Shown piece after piece: positions 1 through 10,354 of a stretch of 64,000 nucleotides of DNA. A model generated the notes under the pieces. That model was not told where the DNA came from. It searched no databases and saw nothing but the letters and a program-made list of their open reading frames with translations. The position numbers and the translations under genes were made by a program. The stretch is from assembly GCF_027943255.1 (NCBI RefSeq), contig NC_072897.1, forward strand, positions 45,978,044-46,042,043. The letters run 5' to 3'. The stretch's first letter is position 1. Each line of letters starts with the position of its first letter. This stretch comes from Anastrepha obliqua (Eukaryota > Arthropoda > Insecta > Diptera > Tephritidae).

Positions 1-235
1 TCGCTGCTGAATAATGATAGAGAAAGAGATAGCGCCTTCCGAATTCGCCGTGTCGTAAGAGTCCATCAATAAACAAACAAAAGGAAGGGGAATTACTTGT
101 TTGTGAAGAAGAAGAGTAGGCGAAAGAAATGGAAACAACCAAACACAAGAAATTATACGCACACACGCATACTTTCTAGTCACGGCGTCTTCCACATAAA
201 AACGCAAAAAACTGTTGCACTAATCTTTTTCAGGT
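1..235 (+). repeat. Dispersed repeat family A, copy 1
   Basis: This stretch shares long runs with a segment starting near 37610, including a motif around tactttctag and cacggcgt, and the phrase tccatcaataaac. A minus-strand copy of the right half of the family lies near 45600-45876, and a 30-bp scrap lies at 53770-53800. No convincing protein is encoded: the only long open frame starts with TTG and has biased composition. The family is not recognised. It could be part of a non-autonomous element or a degraded LTR. Confidence 0.6.
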
Positions 236-299
236 CATGTACATTTTTTATTTCAAAAATGTATTACATTATTTTCCTCTCGAACAATAAAATTCACAT

Positions 300-480
300 A
301 TCGAATAATAATTTACTACTTAATAGTAAAGATCTAAAAGACCTATATGGTAAATGTGCTGGTGCCTATATGGTAAATGTGCACTGAATTCATAGAGAAT
401 TTTTAGCAAATTGCAATATTTTTTCTGTAGCAAGTGCACGCAGCCGTATATGTCCATATATGAATTCACATTGTATTTGA
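300..480 (+). repeat. Dispersed repeat family B, copy 1
   Basis: The segment resembles two other places in the window, near 33370-33560 and 45400-45600. The shared parts include gagaatttttag, a run ending in aatattttttctg, and caagtgcacgcagccg. No gene is visible. The three copies differ by small indels and substitutions, as expected of an old interspersed repeat. Confidence 0.55.
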
Positions 481-608
481 ATTTGCATATGCCATCTTCC
501 TGTGTGCCTGGTAATGAATCAATTCTCTATGAAGGATTTGATTTGGTTGTAAGGAATTCAACAAAGTTTTAATAGAAGATGCCCTTAGACAGACATAATA
601 CATATATA

Positions 609-1887
609 AGGTTGGCCAAAAAGTCTTGCGGTATTTCCGCAAGCTAGGCTTTGCAAGCGCGTAGTTCTAGTTGTATTAGTCGCATCGGTTCACGCTAGAG
701 CTTTTTGGAAAGCTCTTTTCACGTGCTAACACGTGTTTGATTAATTGTTGTTTGCTTTTAGTCGTTCGTGAGTTATAGCGTCGCAAACATGGAGCAAAAT
801 AAAGAGAAAATACGCATATTTTACAGTACTACTACGATAAAGGCAAAAATGCATCTCATGCTGCCAATAAAATTTGTGTAGTTTATGGACCCGATACAGT
901 TTCCATTTCCACTGCACAACGATGGTTTCAACGTTTTCGTTCTGGTGCAGAGGTGATCGAAGATGCGCCACGGTCCGGAAGGCCTGTCGTCGAAAATTGC
1001 GATAAAATCGCTGAATTGATCGAAAGAGACCGGCATAGTAGCAGCCGTAGCATCGGCCAAGAGCCTGGCATGAGTCATCAAACCGTTATAAACCATTTGA
1101 AGAAGCTTGGATTCAAAAAGAAGCTCGATGTATGGGTGCCACACGACTTGACGCAAAAAAACATTTTTGCCCGTATGGATGCATGCGAATCGCTTCTGAA
1201 TCGCAACAAAATCGACCCGTTTTTGAAGCGGATGGTGGCTGGCGATGAAAAGTGGGTCACTTACGACAACGTGAAGCGCAAACGGTCGTGGTCGAAAAGC
1301 GGTGAAGCTGCCCAGACGGTGGCCAAGCCTGGATTGACGGCCAGGAAGGTTCTTATGTGTGTTTGGTGGGATTGGCAGGGAATCATCCACTATGAGCTGC
1401 TCCCCTATGGCCAAACGCTCAATTCGGATCTGTACTGCCAACAACTGGACCGCTTGAATGCAGCACTCATGCAGAAGAGGCCATCTTTGATCAACAGAGG
1501 CCGAATTGTCTTCCATCAGGACAACGCCAGGCCACACACATCTTTGGTGACGCGCCAGAAGCTCCGGGAGCTCGGATGGGAGGTTCTTTTGCATCCACCG
1601 TATAGTCCGGATCTCTCACCAAGTGATTACCACCTATTTCTGTCCATGGCGAAAGAGCTTGGTAGTCGGAAGTTGTCCACAAGAGAGTCCTGTGAAAATT
1701 GGCTCTCCGAGTTTTTTGACAATAGGGAAGCGAGCTTCTATAAGAGGGACATTCTGAAATTGGCATCTCGTTGAGAACTCGTCATCGAACAAAACGGCGC
1801 ATATTTGACTTAAATCGCATTATTATAACCAATTTTATGAACAATTGAAAATTCAATAAAAATACCGCAAGACTTTTTTGACAACCT
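609..1887 (+). mobile_element. mariner element A (Tc1/mariner superfamily)
   Basis: The element is 1279 bp. Its terminal inverted repeats are about 28 bp, starting AGGTTGGCC on the left and, read inward, AGGTTGTCA on the right, both continuing into AAGTCTTGCGGTATTT. TA dinucleotides at 607-608 and 1888-1889 form the expected duplication. It carries one transposase frame with a single frameshift. It sits inside a dispersed repeat whose other copy, at about 36300-36800, lacks it. Confidence 0.93.
789..1774 (+). pseudogene. mariner transposase, one frameshift
   Basis: A D,D34D transposase that would cut and paste the surrounding element. The start is the ATG before GAGCAAAAT. The reading frame is lost by a one-base deletion between 815 and 818; the remainder is open from there to the TGA at 1774, about 320 codons. 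Visible features are an N-terminal helix-turn-helix (WFQRFRSG, then EDAPRSGRP), the first catalytic Asp in VAGDEKWVTYDN, the second in FHQDNARPH, and the third in HPPYSPDLSPSDYH. The C-terminus looks complete. With only this lesion visible the copy is fairly young, but it cannot make full-length enzyme. Confidence 0.9.
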
Positions 1888-1889
1888 TA

Positions 1890-2100
1890 TATGTATAATA
1901 TATATTTTTGGATTATTTGCTCTTTCTAAGTCACTATTGAATTTTGTTTTTTATGATAAAGTACATGTATCTAGTCTACAGCATTAACATTCTTTCTTCC
2001 TACTTACAAACGAATTTTCTCAACTACTGTTAAATTTGACTAGTTGGGTATATTTCTGTTAACTTTGGGTGAAAAATGTGTTTGTGGTGAACCCTGGTGA
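1890..2100 (+). repeat. Dispersed repeat family C, copy 1
   Basis: This matches about 36519-36790: tttttggat-atttgc near the start, then a block from cattaacattctt through tacaaacgaatttt to gtgaaaaatg. The copy here has an uninterrupted version of the site where the second copy carries a SINE fragment. It therefore serves as an empty-site reference. No coding capacity is visible. Confidence 0.6.
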
Positions 2101-2253
2101 ACCTGAACAAAAACGGGGGTTATGTTCCGAAAACTTACTTAAAACAATTTTTATTTAATTCTACATAAACAAGCTTAATTTTGATTAAAAATATAAACAA
2201 ATGTTCAACACAAAACGAACCAAAAATATAATTTTAATTTAACACAACTGAAT

Positions 2254-3100
2254 TTAATAACTCCTCAGAATAATTAACCGATAACGTTTTTTCGGTGGAA
2301 TGATATCGCTAGTGCTAGTGTTCTCAGAATCGATTTTATTTACAGTTTCGGATGCCATTTTCATTTAACCCGCTTCTCAGCGTCTCCTTCCACCAATAAA
2401 TTTTGAACGATGTCAATAGTCATATCCACTTCTTCCGCGCATTTAACGCTGAAATTTTCAGTTCTTTCAGCGACAAAAATATGATTTCCGGTTTTATCAT
2501 AAGGTCCCTCGATGCATTACTGCACAAGGAGCGTTAGACGATCCTTAGACACCTTAAATCCAGGTGCTGCTTTTTCGGAATAAAGGTTCTACTAGGCATT
2601 TTTTTCTGGATACATCCTAGCGGCTTCATGATTAACCGACGCAGATTCTCCTTGGATTCTTATGCTATGAATTGCAAAAAATTTTTCGAACCAACCTTTA
2701 CTTGCCACAAAATCTGGGTTGACAGAGGATTCTCCTTGTTCTTTAAGATGTTTGTAAATTTTTAGTGCTTTTTGTTTGATCATATTGTCATATAATGGAA
2801 TTTTTTTTGACACCAATCATCAATCCAAATGCTTTTCCATTTCCATTTTTTTCAATTATTGACGCCCCGAGGCGAGCTGCATGTTTTGCGGATGTTAATG
2901 ATCCTGCAGCAACTGAACTTCTTATTTCTTTGTCATTTTTCTTGATAGTCCAGACTGTCGCTTCATTCAAATTAAGGCCCTTCCAATATGAGATGCTTTT
3001 TCTCCTTTGAAAAGACGATCCAAGATTTATAACTTTACTTCGAAAGAAATACATTTTCTCTTGTTTTTTTATCTTTATAGTACATGGCTTGGGACATGAA
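2254..3100 (-). pseudogene. pogo/Tigger transposase N-terminal remnant
   Basis: On the minus strand, two frames give the N-terminal DNA-binding half of a CENP-B/jerky-type transposase. The first (about 2990-2800) has a Psq-like helix-turn-helix region, with LNEATVWTIKKNDKEIRSS. The second (2816-2592) has the Tc5-type helix-turn-helix: IYKHLKEQG, then FVASKGWFEKFF. Further downstream near 2575-2540, APGFKVSKDRLTLL resembles the start of the DDE domain. The DDE core is otherwise missing. The 2100-2590 stretch holds only scraps and a small minus-strand frame of about 34 codons that I cannot assign. Confidence 0.65.
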
Positions 3101-3483
3101 CTTAATGTTAAAAAGGTTTTCTTTAACACACCGCGGCTCGACACAGACTGCCGATCAGCAGCGTGAGACACTTTTGTTTTCAGGCCACGGAGATGAAAAG
3201 AAATAGTTTCCCCCAAAACTCACTGAGATAAAAATGTATAAACCTCAGTGGTAAAATTGTGTCCTTAACCCATTAAATCCCAACCTTATATAAAACAATT
3301 TTTTTTTAAATGCGTTTATAAAACGTTTATTGAAATAGTGTAATTAAGTTCCTTAAAAAAGAAAAACACGAAAAAAATTAAAGAAATGCATTTTTTGGGC
3401 TGTACCCAATCGAGTACAATGGGATAATATGTATATAAATTGCCTGTGTATGAAAATATGGAGTATTAAATAAAAAGACACTT

Positions 3484-4790
3484 TCAAAGACTTCCTTGGT
3501 TATTAGTTCGGTTAACAGTATGGAAGTTTTTGAAACATTCTCTCTCCACGCAAAGGGCTACATTGCATAACTCGCAAATCCATCGAATTCTTTGGTGACA
3601 CTCCCTGCACCTCAGCTGATTCGATATCCTTTTGGGAAAATGGTTATATGAGGAACCAGTTATTGATGCCGTTGTCGATCGTTTTGAAGATATGTCGCGG
3701 ATATTATAATTGCGTAAATAAAATCGCACAATTTCACGTTGGTATTGCAACAAGTCGCATTGACTCTTACTTGCCATTTTATAAAGCTTCCATGCGTTTA
3801 CTACGCACGAGCTTATCATTGTGGTGAAAAGAGGCCACAACCATTTCTTTCCTCTAAATTTTATATAGTAAGTATTCAAAGCTTGGTCGTGGAGGTCAAC
3901 TCTTCCCATTCCTGAGTTGTATTCCGCTATCAACTTCGGCTGATGGGCATTCACCTTCCTTGTCTTGACCATCGTTTGACGGTATGTAAAGGTTCAATTC
4001 TATCAAAGTTTGTTCCCACTGTCACAACGCTATTGTCATTCCACGTCACAAAAAGTATTCCTGAGTCAGAGCACCTACAAAATTTGAAACAAAACAACTA
4101 TTCAAATAAATCATTATGATACACTTACATAAAATCAAACTCTCCTCGTTGCTTCTTTTGTAGTTCTTTGTTCGTTTTCAGAGGACATTTTTTGGACCGC
4201 CGTTCACGAACAGTCCCAGTAGCCTTAAATCCTTATTCTTTCAAAATTCTAAGAAGGTCATATGACGTAAAGAAGTTGTCGAAAAATACGATGTGATCGG
4301 TCGGATGTGGAATGTTTGCCAAAAGATCAAGGACAACCCTTAAACCTACTACTTTCTTTTTGATCCTCTTAAGATCCTCCTCATTGAAACAAAAATCATG
4401 CTTGTTATGCTGCAAGGCATATATTTTCGTTTGATCGATTATTAATTTTACCACCTCATCGTCAAAAATAGTTTCAAAATTTTCAACTGGGTTCTTAGTT
4501 ACCAATAAAGAACACGCTTCAAGTTGGGATTGTTCGTAAAAATTCGTTTCTGGAATTTCCGCACTTGTTATTCTCTTTCTCCATTTTGGATTTAGATCTT
4601 TTGACAACTTTTGCCTTTTTTGTAAGCTTGCAAGTGGAATATCATCATTACTGTCACTGTCACTGCTCAAAAATAAGTCAATTCGCCCGGAACATCCCTT
4701 GGAATATCATCACGCAATATATTATCCTATTCAATGTCCTCCTCATCTGTAGCTTTATATTTTCGATAAAATTAAGTCTAAAACGAGGTT
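3484..4790 (-). pseudogene. piggyBac-family transposase, internally deleted
   Basis: On the minus strand the N-terminal part (to 4233) has the acidic start of the family and ends in HIVFFDNFFTSYDLL, which carries the second catalytic Asp. The C-terminal part (3972-3484) has GMGRVDLHD with the third Asp, a long helical segment (WPLFTTMISSCVVNAWK) and the cysteine-rich zinc domain (CRECHQRIRWICELC). About 200 residues holding the first catalytic Asp are missing between LKRIKKK and VVLDLLA, and stops and frameshifts separate the halves. It is a dead copy. The flanking TTAA-bounded termini could not be found with confidence. Some similar vertebrate and insect genes are domesticated, but this one is too broken. 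Confidence 0.8.
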
Positions 4791-5096
4791 TAAAAATGTT
4801 TTTTTTCCCAAAGCATTTTAACACTGAAACAATATTAAAGTTTTACTGTCCGTTGCACAAGTTAAAATGTGCTATTTTTGTGCCCACTTCAAAACAGCAA
4901 TAAGCATAAATAAAATGGAACGCAAAAAAATCCATCGAAATAAATATGGTAAATTCCCCGCATAAATGTAAGCTTAATAACGGTAATAAATGTAAACAAA
5001 CAAATTTATTTGATCTAGCAGAGTTCGTACTAAAAACTTAACTTAACATATAAGGCTCACATTTCTGCTATTTATCTGTCCATGGTTGTATACACA
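4791..5096. other. AT-rich spacer
   Basis: AT-rich DNA between the piggyBac remnant and the errantivirus. The first part may be the piggyBac 5' leader. No open frame, RNA gene or repeat pair recognised. Confidence 0.5.
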
Positions 5097-5100
5097 TATG

Positions 5101-5390
5101 AGTTAAATTTTCATTTATTTATTTGAGTTTTTAAAAATATTGCGTGGACAGGAGTCCACGTCTTTTCTGTTTATTGTTCACTTAAAAACTAAATTTTCAA
5201 AATATTCTTACTTCTATATTACAACTAGATTTTGGAAAATTCCTAAGTTTAGGAAATGCACGGTCAGCGCTTTATTCCTGCGCGTGTGGTGTCGTTTACC
5301 CGTGAGACGCAACTTTGTGATATGTTCACAATATGATACATGATATGATATGATATGATACAAACATTTTCAACGCTGAATGTGTTAACT
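5101..5390 (-). repeat. 3' LTR of the errantivirus
   Basis: 290 bp, matching the 5' LTR base for base by eye except that it lacks a 30-bp segment starting ccaggtcacg. It contains a short ATGAT(ATGAT)n microsatellite near its U3 start. The neighbouring flank TATG is repeated beyond the other LTR. Confidence 0.95.
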
Positions 5391-5402
5391 ATCCCCCTCT
5401 TA
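5391..5402 (-). promoter_or_regulatory. Polypurine tract for plus-strand priming
   Basis: On the minus strand AAGAGGGGGAT lies immediately before the 3' LTR, which is the place and composition expected for the second-strand DNA primer of a gypsy-type element. Confidence 0.8.
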
Positions 5403-5422
5403 AGAATGATCGTCCTCGATCA

Positions 5423-6935
5423 TTAAAAGTAGGGTAGGTCATTGAATTTAATAAAAGTTGGGGGTATATTGCCATTACGAGGTAAGGTTGTTATACCAAT
5501 ATCTGATGGAATTTTTTGCTGCTTTTCAACGTATTCGATCTTGATGGATTTACGTCTAAGAAGAATGATTGATATGGCTATTAGTGCAATGAGTATTGGT
5601 ATTGCAAATGTTCCAATGGATAATGTGGCATGTTTCAAAAATTCAATCCTCTGGGTGTTATTAATCTGTAGTTCTTGGAGTACTTCTAACGATAATAAAT
5701 TTATGTGTTTATTTTCGGCTGGAGTTAGCTGTAGGACAGAGGGAATAGCTTCAAATGGTTGCGATGCAAAGTTTCTATAAAGTCGATTGTTAATTTTTAT
5801 TGATGAATTATAGAATTTAATGACATGCGTCCCATTCATTTGTTGAGTAGCATCATTAATTTGTATTAGTCCGTTAAAGTTATTTAAAAGTATTATGCCC
5901 GTTTGGATTTCTTCCACAGCAGTTAAGTTGTGACCTGACATCATTGAACAGCTGGAGTTCAAACTACTTAATAATCTAGTTATACATTTATCTTCGCTTA
6001 AATCTATTAAGTTATTCATATTACATATCGAAATTTCATTATATTTCCCACATGGCTTACGAATGCCATATATTAAATTTCTTATTTTTAAAATTTCATT
6101 AAATTGAATGTTTATTACAATATTTTTCGTTTTTATAACAGGTCTTAAAATTATTTTTCTAAAGGTTTCGCTTTTCGTAAGTGGGATTTTAACCATATAA
6201 ACAATTATCATATCTTTACTTAAGACATTTATTTTTGAAAATTCTAACGCTTCCTCTGCGTTGTTAAAAGGTATTTCATATTTTTTAAGTTCATCTAAAG
6301 CAATTTTAACTTCATTTTTATTTAATATTACAGTGTTTAAAATGTTTCCTTTTGCCCATTGTATGGCGTATTTGATATTTATTAACTCCTCCTTAATTAG
6401 TCTTATTTTGCTTTGTAAATCTATTATAACCTCATCTATTATATTATTACTTTTTTTTATAGCATTTGAAATTAAGTTCGTTATAGAAGTTATATTATTT
6501 AACCTTTTACTAAACAGTTCATTTATTACTGTCTGTTTATTATTATTTTTATTTAAGTTCAGGAGGTTATTATTAATAATTTCTAGGTCATCGTGGTCTG
6601 GTGATCCTGCAAGATACTTCCACGCGGTGCCTAGTAAATTTATAGATCTTAATTTACGTGATTTACTTATAGGTTTAAGGGTTTCTAGGATTTCAAGGGT
6701 TTGATTGGTTTCATGTTTAAGGATTGGATAAAGGAAACTGTCCTTAGGTAGTTTTTCGGTTATGTGGTTATGAATGTCCGTCAAAAGTATTTCGTATTTT
6801 TTTAAGTCAATCAGATGAATGAGTCGAAAGGTGCCATCCTGAATTTTGGCAAGTCCATTGTTAATGGTCACTAAGTAGGAGTTGGAGTAGTCCAAGATTT
6901 CCACCTCGCCGTTAATAATTCGGAGGAGATGAATC
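5423..6935 (-). CDS. env: Errantivirus envelope glycoprotein (env), spliced exon
   Basis: Fusion glycoprotein of the insect errantivirus type, related to baculovirus F proteins. About 500 codons are open to the TAA near 5423. It shows a furin-like site R-K-L-R followed by the conserved hydrophobic stretch LLGTAWKYLAGSPDHDD, a large ectodomain with many Asn-linked glycosylation sites, and a C-terminal membrane anchor (IPILIALIAISIILL) with a basic cytoplasmic tail. There is no ATG at the beginning; the frame is open upstream to a good splice acceptor (pyrimidine-rich, then ATTACAG, ending at 6936). This fits known errantiviruses, where env comes from a spliced RNA. A signal peptide is not visible here and would have to come from the upstream exon. 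No internal stop is seen. Confidence 0.88.
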
Positions 6936-6980
6936 CTGTAATTGGAAGGTAGATCATCCCTTTTAAATTTATATCGTTGG

Positions 6981-7166
6981 CCTATGGCATTTTATAACGA
7001 TGTTTTCCTATTACCTGAAGATCGAAAGCCTATGGCATTTTTAACGATTTTTTTCTTATTATCTAAAGATCGAAAGCCTATGGCATTTTTAACGATTTTT
7101 TTCCTATCATCTAAAGATCGAAAGCCTATGGCATTTTTAACGATTTTTTTCTATTATCTATTATAC
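6981..7166 (-). repeat. 48-bp tandem repeat between pol and env
   Basis: Four head-to-tail copies start at 6981, 7029, 7077 and 7125. The plus-strand unit starts cctatggcatttttaacg and ends with gatcgaaag; the last copy is partial. It lies just upstream of the env splice acceptor. The first unit is the most divergent. Confidence 0.95.
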
Positions 7167-7273
7167 TAATTATTTTTAAATTTAATAATTAAAATAAATT
7201 TTTTTTTGTTTTATGTGAACCCAGTACGACTAACTTCTGATGTTACTTTTGTGTACTATTCTTCCAGATTCGG

Positions 7274-10200
7274 TCAGTATTGTTGTGCTTCGGTCTTCCT
7301 TGACTGTTTCCTTTTGTATTTTGGAGATATCTTTGATCCTAATCTTTTGTCAATTTTAATAAATACAATGTCTCCTTGCATATAAGTTTTTATTGATTTC
7401 CTTTTTTTATTGTGTTGGATTAAGTCCTTAGTCTGTTTTTCTTTAAGTTTATCAATGTTTTCCTGTCTTGCGCGCTCAAACTGTGTTGGGTCTGTGGTAA
7501 CATTTCGTCCGAAAAATACTTCTATGGGTCTTTTTCCTGTCGTTGAATGTACCGTGTAATTGTATTCGTAAACTGCTCTATCTAAAAGTTCGGGGAATGA
7601 TGAGAAATGTCGTTCAACCTTCAGACATCTAATTATTTCTGTAAGTGTGGAATGGAAACGTTCGATTTGTCCATTGACAGAACTTTTATATGGCGGAGTT
7701 TTATAGACTTGAATATTGAGAGTGTCCTCTATCATGAAACTTATTGATGCGGGATTAAGGGATTGCTCGTTGTCAATTACTATTGCTTTTGGGACACCAA
7801 ATAGAAATAGTAATTCTCGAAGGGGCTCTTTTATGTCTTCAACTGCTTTTGAATTTATTATCCTAGTTTGAACGTACTTGGAGAATTTATCTATTGCGGT
7901 AAGAACTAGATTTCTTTCGGTTATGTAAATGTCGATATGAAGAATATGTCCTGGATATTCAGGTATCGGGGTTTTCTTTAACTCGGGATTATTGGGATGT
8001 CGGTCATATTTATTTTCATTGCATATTGAGCATTCTCGTATTATATTTTTTATTTTTTTCGACATAGATGGGAAAAAGTAGTTATCTAAAATTTGAGTAT
8101 TATTTTCACAGCTATTTCTGTGTGCTCTTCGATGAGTTTTTATTATGATTTCCTGTTGCTCTTGATCATTAATGATGTCCTGTACTTGGATTTGGGTGAA
8201 TCTGATTTTGTAGTTTCTAAAGTGAATTGGATAATTATTTTGAATTTTGCCCATGATTGATTCATCTGTTTTTATGCAGTTTATCACGGTAGGATTTAAA
8301 TATCTTTTCAGGAGGTTTATAAGTTTTGTGGTATCATAATTCGTTTCTTCTATTATGTACCTGTGGTACGTCGGGAAAACTATTTTAAACTGGTATGTAG
8401 ACGTTGGACCTATATTTAAAATAATTTGATTTTTAAATACGTTAACGGGTACTTCGACACTGGGAATTCGGTCATGGGATGAACTGTCGCTACTATGGCA
8501 CGTAACTGTTGAGAGGGCATTACAGCCTGTTTTTGGAGGCCTGGAGAGTGCGTCGGCAACTACGTTGGTTTTTCCTGGTTTATACTTTAGTTCATAGTTA
8601 TATTCCTCAAGGATACATTTCCATCTTTTCATTTTTGCGTTGTTGTTTTTATTACTCAACGCAAACGTCAATGGTTGATGATCCGTAAAGATTACCACTT
8701 TTGGTGAACCGTATAAGTAATTTCTAAACGTATTAAGTGCCCATATTATTGCCAGCATTTCTTTTTCGTTTGCGGCATAATTCTCTTCAGCTTTGTTTAG
8801 TGATCGTGAAATGTATGAAATGGGTTTTCCTGACTGTTCGAGAACAGCTCCTAATGCGTAGTTAGATGCGTCAGTCGTGAGGTGAAAGTCCTGTTTAAAA
8901 TCTGGATATGCCAATACCACTTCTTGAGAAACAAGAGAAGATTTTATTTTGTTGAAGGCTTGTAATGCTGCGCTATCAAATTTAATTTCCTTTTTTTTAG
9001 ATGCGTTTTTGGACACGCGTCCATCCTCCCCTCTTAAGAGCGAAGTCAGGGGTTTCGCTAGTTTAGCGTAATCCTTGATGAAGCGGCGATAGTAGCCGGA
9101 AAGTCCAAGGAAAGATCTTAAATCTTTCAAATTTTTTGGACATGGGAAATTTCGGATTGTTTCCACTTTAGAAGGATTTGTTTTTATACCGTTTGGTGAA
9201 ATGACGAAGCCTAGAAATTCGACTTCTTTTCGAAAAAATTCGCATTTGTCCAACTGCACTTTCATATTAGCGTTTTCGAGAGTGTGAAAGACTTTTTCGA
9301 TATTTTGGACGTGCGTTTCTTCATTTTCGCCGAACACTATTATGTCATCAATATAGACATAAAAAATTTTCCCAATGTGTTCCCTTAGAATATCATCTAA
9401 GGCTCGCTGGAAAATGGAGGGCGCATTTTTCAGCCCGAACGGGAGTCGTGTAAACTCATATTTGCCATTATTGACAGAAAAGGCTGTTTTCTGGATATCG
9501 GATTTTTTTAAAGGAATTTGATGGAATCCGCTTTTGAGATCTAATACAGAGAAATATTTATTATTTCCCAATTGCACAATAATTTCGTTGATTTCTGGTA
9601 TTGGGTATCTGTCAGTAATAGTTACGTGGTTTAATTTTCTATAGTCAATTACGAGTCTAAATTTTTTTTGTCCGGATGCGTCTAATTTCTTTGGAACTAC
9701 CCATACAGGAGAATTGTACGGGGAACGTGATGGCCTTATTATACCGTCTTCTAATAGTGTTTGAATTTCATTGTTGACAAATTCTCTCATTCCTACGGGA
9801 TACGGATAGTATTTTGTATATACAGGGGTGTCTGAAGAAGTTCGTATCTCACCTATTACTGTTGTAGTGTAAGTTAACTTTTCATTTGGGTCGGTAAATA
9901 GCTGTTTGTACCTTTGTGTGAATTGCTGCATTTTAAGCTTCTGGGAAGGTGTCATATGTTCGGTTCTAACGTCGATTTTGTTTACTGTAGGGGACAGCAT
10001 TTGCTTAATTTTGACTTCTTTGCCATTGCCGAATTTAATGATGTCATCATGAACATTAATGGTCGCGTGAAGTTTTTTGAGGCTATCGTTGCCGATAATA
10101 CCATCAAATGACTTCAAACCGGGTAAAATAAAAAATTTCAGGTTTGTGTTTCCGAACATGTTGATAATTGTATTGTGAGTTATTTCAATTTGGCCTGCTA

Positions 10201-10354
10201 TCGAATTTGCGAAAAAGGGTTTTTCGTTGGGGATGGGTTTTGCTACGAGCTGCGGTTGGATATAATTTTTACTTGATCCCGTGTCTATTAAAATTTTTAA
10301 AAAATCGCCGTTCTTCGTTTTAAATTCGATGTAAGGTAACGAAGAACTCTTCAT
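7274..10354 (-). CDS. pol: Errantivirus Pol polyprotein (PR-RT-RH-IN)
   Basis: 1026 codons without an internal stop. In order: aspartic protease with LIDTGSSKNYI near residue 22; reverse transcriptase with WVVPKK, FRLVIDYRKLN and the polymerase box YIDDIIVFG near residue 334; RNase H with TTDASNYALGAVL and the later TDHQPL; an integrase HHCC zinc finger (about 740-775, ending CSICNEN); and the integrase core with Asp in HIDIY (about 806), Asp in IDNEQ and Glu in QIERFHSTL (about 893). The ATG overlaps the gag stop as ATGA, in the -1 frame, with a slippery heptamer just upstream. This enzyme set copies the RNA and inserts the DNA. It looks functional. Confidence 0.95.
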   Translation of the reverse strand: MKSSSLPYIEFKTKNGDFLKILIDTGSSKNYIQPQLVAKPIPNEKPFFANSIAGQIEITHNTIINMFGNTNLKFFILPGLKSFDGIIGNDSLKKLHATINVHDDIIKFGNGKEVKIKQMLSPTVNKIDVRTEHMTPSQKLKMQQFTQRYKQLFTDPNEKLTYTTTVIGEIRTSSDTPVYTKYYPYPVGMREFVNNEIQTLLEDGIIRPSRSPYNSPVWVVPKKLDASGQKKFRLVIDYRKLNHVTITDRYPIPEINEIIVQLGNNKYFSVLDLKSGFHQIPLKKSDIQKTAFSVNNGKYEFTRLPFGLKNAPSIFQRALDDILREHIGKIFYVYIDDIIVFGENEETHVQNIEKVFHTLENANMKVQLDKCEFFRKEVEFLGFVISPNGIKTNPSKVETIRNFPCPKNLKDLRSFLGLSGYYRRFIKDYAKLAKPLTSLLRGEDGRVSKNASKKKEIKFDSAALQAFNKIKSSLVSQEVVLAYPDFKQDFHLTTDASNYALGAVLEQSGKPISYISRSLNKAEENYAANEKEMLAIIWALNTFRNYLYGSPKVVIFTDHQPLTFALSNKNNNAKMKRWKCILEEYNYELKYKPGKTNVVADALSRPPKTGCNALSTVTCHSSDSSSHDRIPSVEVPVNVFKNQIILNIGPTSTYQFKIVFPTYHRYIIEETNYDTTKLINLLKRYLNPTVINCIKTDESIMGKIQNNYPIHFRNYKIRFTQIQVQDIINDQEQQEIIIKTHRRAHRNSCENNTQILDNYFFPSMSKKIKNIIRECSICNENKYDRHPNNPELKKTPIPEYPGHILHIDIYITERNLVLTAIDKFSKYVQTRIINSKAVEDIKEPLRELLFLFGVPKAIVIDNEQSLNPASISFMIEDTLNIQVYKTPPYKSSVNGQIERFHSTLTEIIRCLKVERHFSSFPELLDRAVYEYNYTVHSTTGKRPIEVFFGRNVTTDPTQFERARQENIDKLKEKQTKDLIQHNKKRKSIKTYMQGDIVFIKIDKRLGSKISPKYKRKQSRKTEAQQY

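Noticed and set aside
97..387. 96-codon plus-strand open frame
   Set aside because: It starts at TTG, has no recognisable domain and lies across dispersed repeat A, whose other copy does not preserve the frame.
3265..3290. TTAA/CCC as the piggyBac right terminus
   Set aside because: TTAACCCATTAAATCCC fits the pattern but no matching inverted end was found beyond the other side of the remnant.
5423..6904. Env start at 6904
   Set aside because: The codon there is GTG, not ATG, and the frame is open further upstream to a splice acceptor.
6942..7169. Plus-strand 75-codon frame
   Set aside because: It is a reading of the 48-bp tandem repeat on the antisense strand of the errantivirus.
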